The notes below the pieces were generated by a model, which did not search any database, was not told where the DNA came from, and saw only the letters and a list, made by a program, of their open reading frames with translations. A DNA stretch of 64,000 nucleotides from Pseudomonadota bacterium (lineage in GTDB: Bacteria > Pseudomonadota > Gammaproteobacteria > Steroidobacterales > Steroidobacteraceae): contig JBBCGI010000001.1 of assembly GCA_037200975.1 (NCBI GenBank), positions 1,674,001 through 1,738,000 of the forward strand, read 5' to 3'. A program made the position numbers and the translations under genes. Positions 8,975 to 17,201 of the stretch are shown here, piece after piece (position 1 is the first letter of the stretch; every line of letters begins with the position of its first letter).

Positions 8975-9781
8975 ATGTCCTGGCTCGAAGCGATCATCCT
9001 GGGGTTAGTCGAAGGCATCACCGAGTTCCTGCCGATCTCGAGCACCGGCCATCTGATCATCACGCGCTCCTTGTTAGGTCTCGAGGGCGCGGCGGTCGAC
9101 CGGCAGCTCATCATCATCCAGGGCGCCGCCATCCTCGCGGTGTGCTGGGAATTCCGCCAGAAGCTGCTGCACACGGCATTCACGCTGCACAAGGACGCGG
9201 TATCGCGCCGCTTCGTGATCAATCTGTTCATCGTGTCGGTGCCACTCGCGGTGCTGGGCCTGCTTTTCGAGGATCAGATCAAGGCGGTGTTGTTCAACGC
9301 GGTGTCGGTCGCCATCGCGCTGGTGGTCGGCGGCGTCATCATCCTGTGGGCCGAGAAACGCACGCATACCGAACGCGTGCAGAACGTCGACCAGCTGACG
9401 GCGCTCGACGCGGTGAAGCTCGGCCTGTTCCAGGCGCTGGCGCTCATTCCGGGCACCAGCCGCTCGGGTGCGACCATCATCGGCGGCTTGTTATGCGGCC
9501 TGTCGCGCCGCACCGCCGCCGAATTTTCGTTCTTCGCCGCGCTGCCGGTGCTGCTGGCCGCCACCGCGCTCGAAATCTGGAAGGCGCGCGCCGAATTCGC
9601 GACGGCGGAAGTGGAGACACTGGCCGTGAGCTGCGTCGTGTCGTTCGTCAGCGCGTTGCTCGCCACCAAATTCCTGCTGCGGATCGTGAGCCGTTATTCC
9701 TTCGCATCCTTCGCCTGGTACCGCATCGCCTTCGGCGTGTTAATCCTGGTCACCGCCTACACCGGCGTGGTCCGCTGGTAA
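8975..9781 (+). CDS. uppP: Undecaprenyl-diphosphatase (bacitracin-resistance protein BacA type)
   Basis: Integral membrane phosphatase that recycles undecaprenyl diphosphate to the monophosphate carrier used for peptidoglycan and other envelope glycans. The 268-residue length and seven to eight hydrophobic segments fit the family. Both signature motifs are present: EGITEFLPISSTGH near residues 10-25, with the catalytic Glu, and PGTSRSGATI near residue 165. The stop codon TAA uses the first bases of the palindromic repeat that begins at 9780, so the repeat abuts the gene exactly. Confidence 0.97.
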   Translation: MSWLEAIILGLVEGITEFLPISSTGHLIITRSLLGLEGAAVDRQLIIIQGAAILAVCWEFRQKLLHTAFTLHKDAVSRRFVINLFIVSVPLAVLGLLFEDQIKAVLFNAVSVAIALVVGGVIILWAEKRTHTERVQNVDQLTALDAVKLGLFQALALIPGTSRSGATIIGGLLCGLSRRTAAEFSFFAALPVLLAATALEIWKARAEFATAEVETLAVSCVVSFVSALLATKFLLRIVSRYSFASFAWYRIAFGVLILVTAYTGVVRW

Positions 9782-9909
9782 AAGGGGACATGCCTATTTA
9801 GGGAAAAGGGGACAGATCTATCTATTGAACGAACAACCTGCCATTTGCGGGCGCGTTCCATCAATAATTCGGTCTGGCTCCTTTCTCCTAAATAGGCATG
9901 TCCCCTTTT
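9780..9909. repeat. Family A nested palindromic repeat, copy 1 (inner arms decayed)
   Basis: The outer arms (9780-9800 and 9889-9909) are a perfect 21-bp inverted repeat built on GGGGACATGCCTATTTA. The inner box GGGGACAGATCTAT (from about 9807) has only a partial partner on the right (TCAATAA then diverged sequence), so the inner stem has decayed compared with the copies at 25115 and 48161. It sits between uppP and the next plus-strand gene and overlaps the uppP stop. The AAAAGGGG...CCCCTTTT ends could act as a terminator. Resemblance to REP/RAYT palindromes is an inference. Confidence 0.9.
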
Positions 9910-9984
9910 GCGTTCGTCACCGGAAATCTCCACTTCGTCAAAATTCCCTTCACCGCGCGGCGGTACGTCCCGAAGATCGGGCAC

Positions 9985-10251
9985 ATGAAATTCGACTTCG
10001 AGAAGTTCTACCAGGCGGTCAATGCCAAGCGCACGCAGCGCGCCGCGTCGTGGCGCCAGGTCGCACGCGAAATCGGCATCGGCAAATCCACTCTCGCACG
10101 CATGGCGCAGAACAAACGCCCCGACGCCGACGGCCTCGCCGCGCTGTCGTTCTGGGCCGAGGTGAATCCGGCGGACTTCGTGTTCGTCGACCAGCCGCCG
10201 GTCGCGGCCGCCGACAACGCGCAGCACGGCGCCAGCGCGATGAGCGCCTGA
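9985..10251 (+). CDS. Small helix-turn-helix DNA-binding protein
   Basis: An 88-residue protein that is almost entirely one XRE/Cro-type HTH. The segment SWRQVAREIGIGKSTLARMA (about 22-41) reads as helices 2 and 3. A conserved context (MKFDFEKFYQAVNAKR at the start, RPDADGLAALSFW after the HTH) fits a known family of small gammaproteobacterial HTH proteins. The frame is open upstream to 9898 inside the repeat, but the ATG at 9985 matches the family N-terminus. It converges on the LytTR regulator gene 14 bp away. Targets unknown. Confidence 0.78.
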   Translation: MKFDFEKFYQAVNAKRTQRAASWRQVAREIGIGKSTLARMAQNKRPDADGLAALSFWAEVNPADFVFVDQPPVAAADNAQHGASAMSA

Positions 10252-10265
10252 AGCAAACTACCCGG

Positions 10266-11021
10266 CTAGAAAGGGTTCGCCGCCCACTGCTTGATCTTCT
10301 CGTGGCAGCTGCGGCTCGACTGCAGGCGCGCCCCGCCGTGCAGCAGCACGATGTATTCGCCGTGCGGCCCCGTCTCGAGCTGCTGGATATGCCGCAGGTT
10401 CACGATCAACGAGCGGTGGATGCGCAGGAACATGGCCGGATCGAGCGATGCCTCGAGCGTCGCGATCGGCACGTGCAACAGGTGGCGCGAGCCCTTGAGG
10501 TGCAGCTGCACGTAGTTCTCCGCCGCCTGCACGTACAGGATGTCCTCGATACCCACGAATGAAATCTTGCCGGCGGCGCGCAGCGCGATCCGCGCCAGGT
10601 ACTTCGGCTGCAGCGATAGCTGCTGCAGCAGCGAAACGACGTGGCGGTTGTCCGCTCCCTGGATGCGCAGCCGCTCGCGCACGCGCCCCAGTGCCTGCGA
10701 AAATCGCTCGCGCGTCACCGGTTTCAGCAGATAGTCGATGGCGTTCACCTCGAATGCCTGGATCGCGTACTTGTCGTGCGCGGTGATGAAGATGACCGGC
10801 GGAATCGCGTCCGCGCCGAGCTCTTTGAGCACACCAAAGCCGTCGAGCTCGGGCATCTGCACGTCGAGCAACAGCAGATCCGGCCGCTCGGCGCGGATCA
10901 TCGCGACGGCTTCGGCGCCGTTGCGGGCCTGCGCCATGCCGGTGATCGACGCCTCGTCGCGCAGCAGCAGCGCGATACCCTCGCGCGCCAGCGGCTCGTC
11001 GTCGACGATCAGGACGTTCAT
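10266..11021 (-). CDS. LytTR-family response regulator
   Basis: A 251-residue two-component regulator. The N-terminal receiver domain has the acidic pair Asp7/Asp8, phosphoacceptor Asp53 (LLLLDVQMPELDG) and Lys100 (YLLKP). The C-terminal LytTR DNA-binding domain (about 145-250) contains FLRIHRSLIVNLRHI, its typical recognition segment. It overlaps the upstream kinase gene by 4 bp (ATGA), so the two are translated as a pair. Such LytS/LytR-like pairs commonly act on envelope, exopolysaccharide or virulence genes. No target can be deduced here. Confidence 0.93.
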   Translation of the reverse strand: MNVLIVDDEPLAREGIALLLRDEASITGMAQARNGAEAVAMIRAERPDLLLLDVQMPELDGFGVLKELGADAIPPVIFITAHDKYAIQAFEVNAIDYLLKPVTRERFSQALGRVRERLRIQGADNRHVVSLLQQLSLQPKYLARIALRAAGKISFVGIEDILYVQAAENYVQLHLKGSRHLLHVPIATLEASLDPAMFLRIHRSLIVNLRHIQQLETGPHGEYIVLLHGGARLQSSRSCHEKIKQWAANPF

Positions 11022-12133
11022 TTCGGTTCCGCGCAGTGAAACGGCAAGGTCATCGTCACCAGCGCGCCACCGCGCGCATCGTTGGCGGTGTCGAGCGACG
11101 ACCCATCGCCATAGAGTTGTTTGAGCCGCGCGCGCGTGTTTGTGAGGCCCAGCCTCGACCCCCCGGCGCCCGGTGCGCTGAATCCCGGGCCGTCATCGCG
11201 GACGGTCAGGTGCAACACATCGCCCACGCGCGCGGCGCGAATCTCGATGACACCCGGCGTGGCGCGTTGGCCGATGCCGTGCCGGATCGCGTTCTCGACG
11301 ATGGGCTGCAATCCCATGTGGGGTACGGCGGCGTCGAGCAGTTCGGCATCGACGTCGATGTCCACGCGCAGCCGGTCCGAGAAGCGCACCTGCTCGATGG
11401 ATAGATAGAGCTTCAGGTACTCGAGCTCGCGCGCCAGCGTCACCTCCTGCGCATCCATGTCCGCGAGCACCGCGCGCAGCAGGTCGCTGAAACGCGCCAG
11501 CGTCTCCTCCGCCTGCTGGCCCTTCTGCTGCCGTACCAGCACCACGATGGCGTTCAACGTGTTGAACAGGAAGTGCGGCTGCAATTGCGCCTTGAGCGCG
11601 CCGAGCCGCGCCTGCGCGACCTGGGTCTCGAGCTGCGAAGTGCGCAGATCCAGTCGCAGCGCCTCCTGCGCGCGCTCCTGGAAACGCGAGTAGTTGCGGA
11701 TCGCCGACTGGATGCTCAGCACCACCCAGTACGCGAGAATGCCGGTGTGAAAGCCGAAGATGAACAGCAGCGTGATCTCGCTCTGGAACGTGATCGCGGG
11801 CACGATGGGCCAGAACTCGTTCCAGCCGAGATGAAACGCGGCCTCGAGGCCGAGGCGCGAGACAGTCCACGCGATGCTGAGCAGCAGATGCAGCGCGAGC
11901 ACGCGCGCCAGGTTCTGCCGCTCGAGCGGCCAGCGGCGCCCGGCAAAGATGATCAACGGCGTCAGCAGGGCCGAGATGTAGATGTTGGCGAACCAGTAAC
12001 GCAGGTCCGCCCACGGATTCGGATCTTCCCAATAGAAACGGCGCGTGACGTTCTGGCCGAAGTAGATGGCGCCGACCAGCGTCCAGCCGAGAAAGTAGAA
12101 AGCCCAGGGCTTGATCTTGCGCGGAATTCTCAC
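11018..12133 (-). CDS. LytS/YehU-like sensor histidine kinase (His_kinase superfamily)
   Basis: A 371-residue membrane kinase. Four hydrophobic segments lie in the first 145 residues (about 10-25, 48-65, 77-97, 118-142), followed by a short coiled linker. The phosphoacceptor is His187 in LQPHFLFNTLNAI, the signature of the LytS class. The HATPase domain follows, with N box VENAIRHG and G box DDGPGFS. The partner regulator overlaps its stop by 4 bp. The signal is unknown because the sensor part is only transmembrane helices without a GAF or PAS domain. Confidence 0.93.
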   Translation of the reverse strand: MRIPRKIKPWAFYFLGWTLVGAIYFGQNVTRRFYWEDPNPWADLRYWFANIYISALLTPLIIFAGRRWPLERQNLARVLALHLLLSIAWTVSRLGLEAAFHLGWNEFWPIVPAITFQSEITLLFIFGFHTGILAYWVVLSIQSAIRNYSRFQERAQEALRLDLRTSQLETQVAQARLGALKAQLQPHFLFNTLNAIVVLVRQQKGQQAEETLARFSDLLRAVLADMDAQEVTLARELEYLKLYLSIEQVRFSDRLRVDIDVDAELLDAAVPHMGLQPIVENAIRHGIGQRATPGVIEIRAARVGDVLHLTVRDDGPGFSAPGAGGSRLGLTNTRARLKQLYGDGSSLDTANDARGGALVTMTLPFHCAEPK

Positions 12134-12152
12134 AGGCCCGGGAGCTTAACCC

Positions 12153-12647
12153 TCAGCGACGCGGGTCGCTGAATACGAAGTCACGCGCTGCCTGCGCCTT
12201 GTGACAGGCATCGAAACAGGCGGCCTTCGCCTGGGCGGGCGTCAGTCCGATGGCGGTGTCGTTCGAGCTGAAGACGTTGAAATACCAGCCACCCGTGTCG
12301 GCGAAGTGTTTGCGGTCCTTGCGCATCACGGCGACGTGGCCGAGCAGGCCCGCCTGCCACACGCCGTGTTCGTCGGGGGCGGCGAGGACGCGTTCGTCCA
12401 CGATGACCGAACCGTCGCGAAAGTGTCCCCAGCTCCCGAGCGCCGTGGGGTTGGCGAAATGATGCCGGAAGCCGCCCTGCCTTTCGTAGTTAGGGTTGCC
12501 GGGGCCGATCAGCTTGAACTTGACGACTTGCCAGTCCCGGTAGCCCTGCGGGAAGTAGACGTTGTCTGGCGTTCGTGCAACCGCGACGGCGGCCAGCACG
12601 CCCGCAATGGCGAGCGCAATCGCCCGGCCGGACATTCGCGTTGTCAT
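12153..12647 (-). CDS. Cytochrome P460-like periplasmic heme protein
   Basis: A 164-residue exported protein with a signal peptide or anchor over about residues 6-26. The body follows the cytochrome P460 fold family (PQGYRDWQVV near the start, then FRDGSVIVDE and HVAVMRKDR). Near the C-terminus the heme-attachment site reads C-F-D-A-C-H (residues 144-149), with three rather than the usual two residues between the cysteines. Family members bind a cross-linked c-type heme and several oxidise hydroxylamine, but many homologues have unknown roles. Starts are possible at TTG 12665, ATG 12647 and ATG 12635. The middle one is chosen. Confidence 0.8.
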   Translation of the reverse strand: MTTRMSGRAIALAIAGVLAAVAVARTPDNVYFPQGYRDWQVVKFKLIGPGNPNYERQGGFRHHFANPTALGSWGHFRDGSVIVDERVLAAPDEHGVWQAGLLGHVAVMRKDRKHFADTGGWYFNVFSSNDTAIGLTPAQAKAACFDACHKAQAARDFVFSDPRR

Positions 12648-12802
12648 GCACAGGGAATAACGCAAACTCGGCCCTGGCGGAAAGGTTGTTTGACCAGCTG
12701 GCCGGAACTGGTGACGAGCGGGAGGAACTATTTACAGAACCGGTGCGTGTTTTCGGGACGGCCGGCAGAAGTTGGCCCGCGGACCAGCACGATCCGGGTT
12801 TG

Positions 12803-14014
12803 CTAGAGCGTGAGCGTCTGCGTGGCGAAGCCCGAGAGCGGGGATTCGTACTGCCGCGCCAGCGCGATCACTTTGAAAACTTCGCCCATCTCTCCGGGCA
12901 GCAGCAGCCGGCGCGCTTCGCCGGCGAGCCGCGTTTGCGCCTTCATGTCGTCGCCGGCCGCCTGCAGGTCGGCAGTCAGCACGGCCTCGATGCCGGCGCC
13001 GATCAGGAACGCGGCCTGGGTCGCGAAGCCCTGCACTGCGAGGCCGGCGCTGTCGGCCGCTTCGGCGATACGCGTGAAATCCACCCACGCGGTGATGTCC
13101 TGCAGCCCGACGTTGACGAACGGGTCGTCGTGCGCGCGATGGCGGAAATGGCAGCGCAGCGTCCCCGTGATGCGCTCGGGATGATAGAGCTGCGCGCGCG
13201 GCAGACCGTAGTCGATCAACAGCGCTACGCCTTCCTCGAGATGCGCCGCGAGGCTCGCGATCCAGGGCTGGAACGACAGGCAGACTTCGGACACGTAACC
13301 ATCGGGCAACGGCGCGGGCAGTGCCTCGACGATGTCCGCGACGGCATGCAGGAGCTCGGGCGTCGGGGAGGTCTCGCGCCAGACGAACCGGTCGCCTTCG
13401 AAGGCAACCCCGAGCGCGAACACGCCGATGCCGCCCGGCTGCGCGCGCAGCACGAATCGTTCGAATGGCATCGCGTCGAGCACTTCGTTGGCGAGCACCA
13501 CGCCGCGGATCGGCGGCTCGGGCCACCGGTCTAACCACTGCACGCGGCGCGAGAGTTCCGCCGGCAGCTGCGACAGCCGCTCGCGTTGCCGCGCGGCGAG
13601 ATCGGCGCTCACCTCGAGAATGAGATAACGGTCCGGCAGGACATCGAGCGTCGCGAGCTCCGTGAGGATGTCCGCGGCCATGCGTCCGGAGCCGGCGCCG
13701 AGCTCCAGCACATCGCCGCCGATGTCGCGCAGGACGTCCGCGGCCTGGCGCGCGAGGCAGCGCGAGAACAGGTTCGAAACCTCCGGCGCGGTGACGAAAT
13801 CGCCGGCGTCACCGATTTTCGTGGCGCCAGCGCTGTAGTAGCCGAGCCCGGGCGCGTACAGCGCCAGGCGCATGAACGCGTCGAAACCCATGACGCCACC
13901 GCGTTCGGCGATGAAGGCGCGGATATGCGCCACCACGCGGTCGGAATGGGCCTGCTCGTCGGGCTCGAGCGGCGGCAAGGTTGTGACGGAGGCGGCAGAA
14001 GTCATAGAGTGCAT
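12803..14014 (-). CDS. SAM-dependent methyltransferase of the MidA/NDUFAF7 family
   Basis: A 403-residue class I methyltransferase. Residues 43-75 contain GFDAFMRLALYAPGLGYYS, the family hallmark, followed by GDAGDFVTAPEVS. The SAM-binding glycine loop is VLELGAGSG (about 102-110) and the acidic LANEVLDAMPFERF lies mid-protein. The mitochondrial homologue dimethylates an arginine of complex I, but bacterial members (PF02636) are mostly uncharacterised. It starts head-to-head with folM: ATG 14014 leaves 5 bp, and the alternative ATG 14005 leaves 14 bp. The 137 bp downstream (12666-12802) shows no gene. Confidence 0.88.
   Translation of the reverse strand: MHSMTSAASVTTLPPLEPDEQAHSDRVVAHIRAFIAERGGVMGFDAFMRLALYAPGLGYYSAGATKIGDAGDFVTAPEVSNLFSRCLARQAADVLRDIGGDVLELGAGSGRMAADILTELATLDVLPDRYLILEVSADLAARQRERLSQLPAELSRRVQWLDRWPEPPIRGVVLANEVLDAMPFERFVLRAQPGGIGVFALGVAFEGDRFVWRETSPTPELLHAVADIVEALPAPLPDGYVSEVCLSFQPWIASLAAHLEEGVALLIDYGLPRAQLYHPERITGTLRCHFRHRAHDDPFVNVGLQDITAWVDFTRIAEAADSAGLAVQGFATQAAFLIGAGIEAVLTADLQAAGDDMKAQTRLAGEARRLLLPGEMGEVFKVIALARQYESPLSGFATQTLTL
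13981..14010 (+). promoter_or_regulatory. Candidate folM promoter giving a leaderless mRNA
   Basis: TTGTGA (13981-13986), an 18-bp spacer and TAGAGT (14005-14010) lie inside the start of the divergent methyltransferase gene. The folM ATG begins 9 bp after the -10 box, where transcription would normally start, so the mRNA may have no leader. This was judged by eye only. Confidence 0.35.
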
Positions 14015-14019
14015 CGTAA

Positions 14020-14769
14020 ATGAGTGACCGAAGTCTAACGGGCAGGACGGTGTTGATCACGGGTGGCGCACGGCGCGTGGGCGCGGTGATCGCCCGCGTC
14101 CTGCACGAGGCTGGTGCGAACCTCGTCGTGCACTATCGACGATCGGCCAACGAAGCAGCGCAGCTCGCCGACGAACTCAACGCCAAACGTCCGAAATCCA
14201 TCGTCACGATACAGGCGGATCTGCTGGACGTGGGCCAGCTGCCGTCACTGGTGGAATTCTCGCAGCGCGCTTTCGGCGGTCTCGATGTGCTGGTGAACAA
14301 TGCGTCGTCGTTTTATCCCACGCCCATCGGCGAAGTGACGCCGGCCGCGTGGGACGACCTGATGGGGAGCAACCTCAAGGTGCCGTTGTTCCTGTCACAG
14401 GCCGCGGCGCCCGCGCTGCGCAAGTCGAACGGGCTGATCGTGAACATCGTCGATATCCATTCGTTGCGCCCGCTGCGTAATTACACGGTGTACTGCGCGG
14501 CAAAAGCCGGGCTGCACATGCTGACGCGATCGCTCGCGAAGGAACTCGGCCCCGAAGTGCGCGTGAACGGGATTTCGCCCGGGCCGGTGTTGTGGCCCGA
14601 GGGGCAGTCCGATGACGGTGCGCGCGAGAAGATCGTCGACAGCACCATCCTCAAGCGCATGGGTACGCCCCTGGACATCGCACGCGCCGTGCTGTTCTTC
14701 GCGACCTCGGCGCCGTTCATCACCGGCCAGATACTCGCCGTCGATGGCGGCCGCAGCGTTGGGTGGTAG
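14020..14769 (+). CDS. folM: Pteridine reductase / dihydromonapterin reductase (SDR)
   Basis: A 249-residue short-chain dehydrogenase of the PTR1/FolM type. The cofactor loop is TGGARRVG (residues 15-22), where the Arg pair is characteristic of the NADPH-specific pteridine reductases, in place of the classical TGxxxGxG. NNAS, the catalytic Tyr-Lys (YTVYCAAKAG) and SPGPVLWPEG follow. It reduces dihydropterins, giving tetrahydromonapterin or supplementing DHFR. The location opposite folK-folB supports a pterin role. Its TAG stop is immediately followed by the family B repeat. Confidence 0.9.
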   Translation: MSDRSLTGRTVLITGGARRVGAVIARVLHEAGANLVVHYRRSANEAAQLADELNAKRPKSIVTIQADLLDVGQLPSLVEFSQRAFGGLDVLVNNASSFYPTPIGEVTPAAWDDLMGSNLKVPLFLSQAAAPALRKSNGLIVNIVDIHSLRPLRNYTVYCAAKAGLHMLTRSLAKELGPEVRVNGISPGPVLWPEGQSDDGAREKIVDSTILKRMGTPLDIARAVLFFATSAPFITGQILAVDGGRSVGW

Positions 14770-14873
14770 GTCGGAGTCTAAGTCGGTGCCGGGTCGGACT
14801 TACCGAGCTGGCAGGTATGGGCAACGCTCAGCCAATTTCGTAAGTCCGACCCGGCACCGACTTAGGCTCCGAC
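14770..14873. repeat. Family B palindromic repeat, copy 1
   Basis: Arms 14770-14803 and 14840-14873 form a 34-bp inverted repeat with one mismatch, around AAGTCGGTGCCGGGTCGGAC. A smaller imperfect stem may form in the 36-bp centre. The element begins at the base after the folM stop and ends 1 bp before the folK stop, so it fills the convergent gap. The same arm sequence occurs inside lhr (37404-37512). It could serve as a two-way transcription barrier, although it lacks a T-run. Confidence 0.93.
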
Positions 14874-14874
14874 T

Positions 14875-15360
14875 TCACGCGATGGTCACGGGCGTCATCA
14901 CGTGACCGCCGCGATCGAACTCGCGCCACAGCTCGGCCATCGTCTTGTGAGACACGGGATGCGTGACTTCCGGCGCTATCTCCGCCATCGGGCCCAGCAT
15001 GAACGGCCGCCGGATGAGATCCGGCCGCGGCACGGTGTACTCGGCGGTTTTCTCGATCAGGTCGCCGTACAGCAGGATGTCGAGATCCATGGTGCGCGAC
15101 GCCCACTTCGGCGCATTGCGCGGCCGGCCGCACGCAATCTCGATTGCATGCAGCCGCGCAAGAACTTCACGCAGCGATTGATCGGTCGTGAATCCGACCA
15201 CCAGGTTGATGAACTCGGGTCCTTCGAAACCAACCGCCGCGTTCCGATAGGCGCGCGAGAAGCGCGCGTCGGGCCAGGTCTGCGCGATCTCGGCACAGGC
15301 GCGCACGAGGTTCGGTTCCGGGTCGACGTTGCTGCCCGCCGCGACATAGACGGCGGTCAT
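14875..15360 (-). CDS. folK: 6-hydroxymethyl-7,8-dihydropterin pyrophosphokinase
   Basis: Transfers pyrophosphate from ATP to hydroxymethyldihydropterin, the step before dihydropteroate synthase in folate synthesis. The 161-residue length is typical. The start AVYVAAGSNVDPEPNL is the family N-terminus. The metal and ATP motif RTMDLDILLYGD lies near residues 89-100, followed by VPRPDLIRRPFMLGPMAEIAP. It overlaps folB by 4 bp and reads in the operon tsaD-folB-folK. Confidence 0.96.
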   Translation of the reverse strand: MTAVYVAAGSNVDPEPNLVRACAEIAQTWPDARFSRAYRNAAVGFEGPEFINLVVGFTTDQSLREVLARLHAIEIACGRPRNAPKWASRTMDLDILLYGDLIEKTAEYTVPRPDLIRRPFMLGPMAEIAPEVTHPVSHKTMAELWREFDRGGHVMTPVTIA

Positions 15361-15794
15361 TTACGCGCCAGGTCCGCGCGCGTCCGCATCACCGCGACGC
15401 CCACGTCCTTCGATCCACGGATCGCCCCCGGTTTGTTCACCGACAACCGCACCCACTCGACCTCGAACTCCTCGAGGATCAGCAGCGCGACGCGATGCGC
15501 CAGCGTTTCCACCAGCTTGAAATCCGATCCGCTCACGAATGCAATGAGCCGCTTCGCGACCCTCTTGTAGTCGAGCGTGTCGACCACATCGTCCGACGCC
15601 GCAGCGCGCGCGCAATCCACCGGCATCTCGACGTCGAGCACCACCGTCTGCTTCGTGCGCCGCTCCCACTCGATGAAGCCGATGATGCATTCCACCGCCA
15701 GCCCGTGCAGGAAGATGCGATCGCCCTTGTCGGCCGTCGACGCCGAGCTTGGGATCGTGAACGTCTTGGGGCCGCTGCTCATCTTATTTGCCAT
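15357..15794 (-). CDS. folB: Dihydroneopterin aldolase
   Basis: Cleaves or epimerises dihydroneopterin to give the FolK substrate. The 145-residue product has the FolB core DRIFLHGLAVECIIGFIEWER (about 25-45, catalytic Glu in the VECIIG/IEWE region), then DYKRVAKRL and VETLAHRVA, with the closing Lys segment LSVNKPGAIRGSKDVGV. About 22 residues precede the usual start (a Ser/Thr-rich tail), so translation could begin at the internal Met5. Its stop overlaps folK by 4 bp and tsaD lies 25 bp upstream. Confidence 0.93.
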   Translation of the reverse strand: MANKMSSGPKTFTIPSSASTADKGDRIFLHGLAVECIIGFIEWERRTKQTVVLDVEMPVDCARAAASDDVVDTLDYKRVAKRLIAFVSGSDFKLVETLAHRVALLILEEFEVEWVRLSVNKPGAIRGSKDVGVAVMRTRADLARK

Positions 15795-15819
15795 CGGTCG
15801 AAGGATTCCCTGCTAACTA

Positions 15820-16845
15820 CTAACCGCGCGCCAGCTCGGCCAGCGGCCACTGCGCCCGCGCGCGGATCGCCGGGCCCTCGTGAAAACCCGCCTTGAGGCG
15901 CGCCATGCCGGCCACCGCGATCATGGCGGCATTGTCGGTGCAAAACTCGATGCGCGGGTAAAAGACTTTCGCCCCCTGGCGCGCGAGCGCCGCGGCCAGA
16001 CGCTCGCGCAGCAGACGGTTGGCGCCCACGCCACCTGCGACCACCAGCGCGTCGTAGCCGGTTTGTTCCAGCGCCCGCAACGTCTTGGCCGTCAGCGTCT
16101 CGACGATCGCCTCCTGCACACCCGCCGCGATGTCGGCGCGTGTGCCGTGATCGAGGCCGCCCGAGGCCACCTCGCTTTTCACCGCCAGCGAAACCGCCGT
16201 CTTCAGGCCGGAAAAGCTGAACTCGAGCCCGGCGCGATCCAGCATCGGCCGCGGAAATTCGAAACGCCAGGCGTTGCCCGCGGCGGCCAGCTTCGCAAGC
16301 TCGGGCCCGCCGGGATACGGCAGCCCTAACAACTTCGCGGATTTGTCGAAGGCTTCCCCGGCTGCGTCGTCACGCGTTTCGCCGAGCACGGCGTAGCTTC
16401 CCGCCTTATCCACGTCGATGAGCATCGTGTGACCGCCCGAAACCAGCAGCGCCAGGTGCGGAAACGGCGGCGGATCGTCCTCGAGCAGCGGCGCGAGCAG
16501 GTGCCCTTCGAGATGGTGAACCGCCACCGCCGGCACGTTCCAGGCGTACGCCAGCGAGCGGCCCAGCGCCGCGCCGGTCAGCAGGGCGCCGATCAGCCCG
16601 GGCCCGGCCGTGTAAGCCACGCCATCGAGCTGGTCCGGAGTGGTTTTCGCGTCCGCCAGCGCGGTTTTCACCAGGGGCAGCAGCCGGCGCACGTGGTCGC
16701 GCGAGGCCAGCTCCGGCACGACCCCACCGTAAACCCGATGCAGATCGATCTGGCTGTGGATCTCGTGCGACAGCAGACCGGCTGCCTCGTCATAGACGGC
16801 AACCGCGGATTCATCGCAGGAAGATTCGAGGGCCAGGATGCGCAT
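15820..16845 (-). CDS. tsaD: tRNA N6-adenosine threonylcarbamoyltransferase
   Basis: Catalytic subunit that transfers threonylcarbamoyl onto A37 of ANN-decoding tRNAs, together with TsaB, TsaC and TsaE. The 341-residue length is standard. [17 protein letters not shown] is the canonical start. The metal-binding VHHLEGH lies near residue 110, then [27 protein letters not shown] and the ASKHA-fold nucleotide loop [13 protein letters not shown]. It is divergent from rpsU, an arrangement widely conserved in proteobacteria, and leads the fol genes on the minus strand. Confidence 0.97.
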   Translation of the reverse strand: MRILALESSCDESAVAVYDEAAGLLSHEIHSQIDLHRVYGGVVPELASRDHVRRLLPLVKTALADAKTTPDQLDGVAYTAGPGLIGALLTGAALGRSLAYAWNVPAVAVHHLEGHLLAPLLEDDPPPFPHLALLVSGGHTMLIDVDKAGSYAVLGETRDDAAGEAFDKSAKLLGLPYPGGPELAKLAAAGNAWRFEFPRPMLDRAGLEFSFSGLKTAVSLAVKSEVASGGLDHGTRADIAAGVQEAIVETLTAKTLRALEQTGYDALVVAGGVGANRLLRERLAAALARQGAKVFYPRIEFCTDNAAMIAVAGMARLKAGFHEGPAIRARAQWPLAELARG

Positions 16846-16881
16846 AGATATAGAGTGAGGCCCGACATGTACGCAGGGCTT

Positions 16882-16909
16882 TGCTTTTTAGAGGCCCGTC
16901 TATAGAATC
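16882..16909 (+). promoter_or_regulatory. Candidate sigma-70 promoter of the rpsU operon
   Basis: TTGCTT (16882-16887), a 16-bp spacer and TAGAAT (16904-16909) lie in the tsaD-rpsU intergenic space, about 63 bp before the rpsU start. Both boxes match consensus at most positions. The same TAGAAT -10 recurs before rpoD and dnaG. Not tested. Confidence 0.5.
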
Positions 16910-16971
16910 GCCACCCCTGCTCAAGGCAGGTTGTGGCAAAACTCCAAACAGATCAATGGGTTGAGGTTTCG

Positions 16972-17190
16972 ATGCCGAGCGTTCGCGTACGAGAAAACGA
17001 ATATTTCGATGCCGCCCTGCGCCGATTCAAGCGCGCGTGCGAAAAAGCGGGCGTGCTCACCGAGCTCCGCCGGCGCGAATTCTACGAAAAGCCGACGCAG
17101 GAGCGTAAGCGCAAGAAGGCTGCCGCCGTGAAGCGTCACCTCAAGCGCAACAGCCCGCGTGAATACACGGCGCGTCCGCGTCCGAGCTGA
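16972..17190 (+). CDS. rpsU: 30S ribosomal protein S21
   Basis: Small basic ribosomal protein needed for efficient initiation on natural mRNAs. The 72-residue product starts [20 protein letters not shown] and runs through [20 protein letters not shown], which is diagnostic. A GTG at 16933 would extend it by 13 residues, but the ATG at 16972 has a GAGG ribosome site 6-7 bp upstream and gives the family N-terminus. It is the first gene of the rpsU-yqeY-dnaG-rpoD block. Confidence 0.97.
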   Translation: MPSVRVRENEYFDAALRRFKRACEKAGVLTELRRREFYEKPTQERKRKKAAAVKRHLKRNSPREYTARPRPS

Positions 17191-17201
17191 GCTCTCCTGA
17201 G

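Noticed and set aside
13773-13790. GGTTCGAAACC-like TpsiC-arm stretch
   Set aside because: It lies inside the MidA-type methyltransferase, and no acceptor or anticodon arms can be folded around it.
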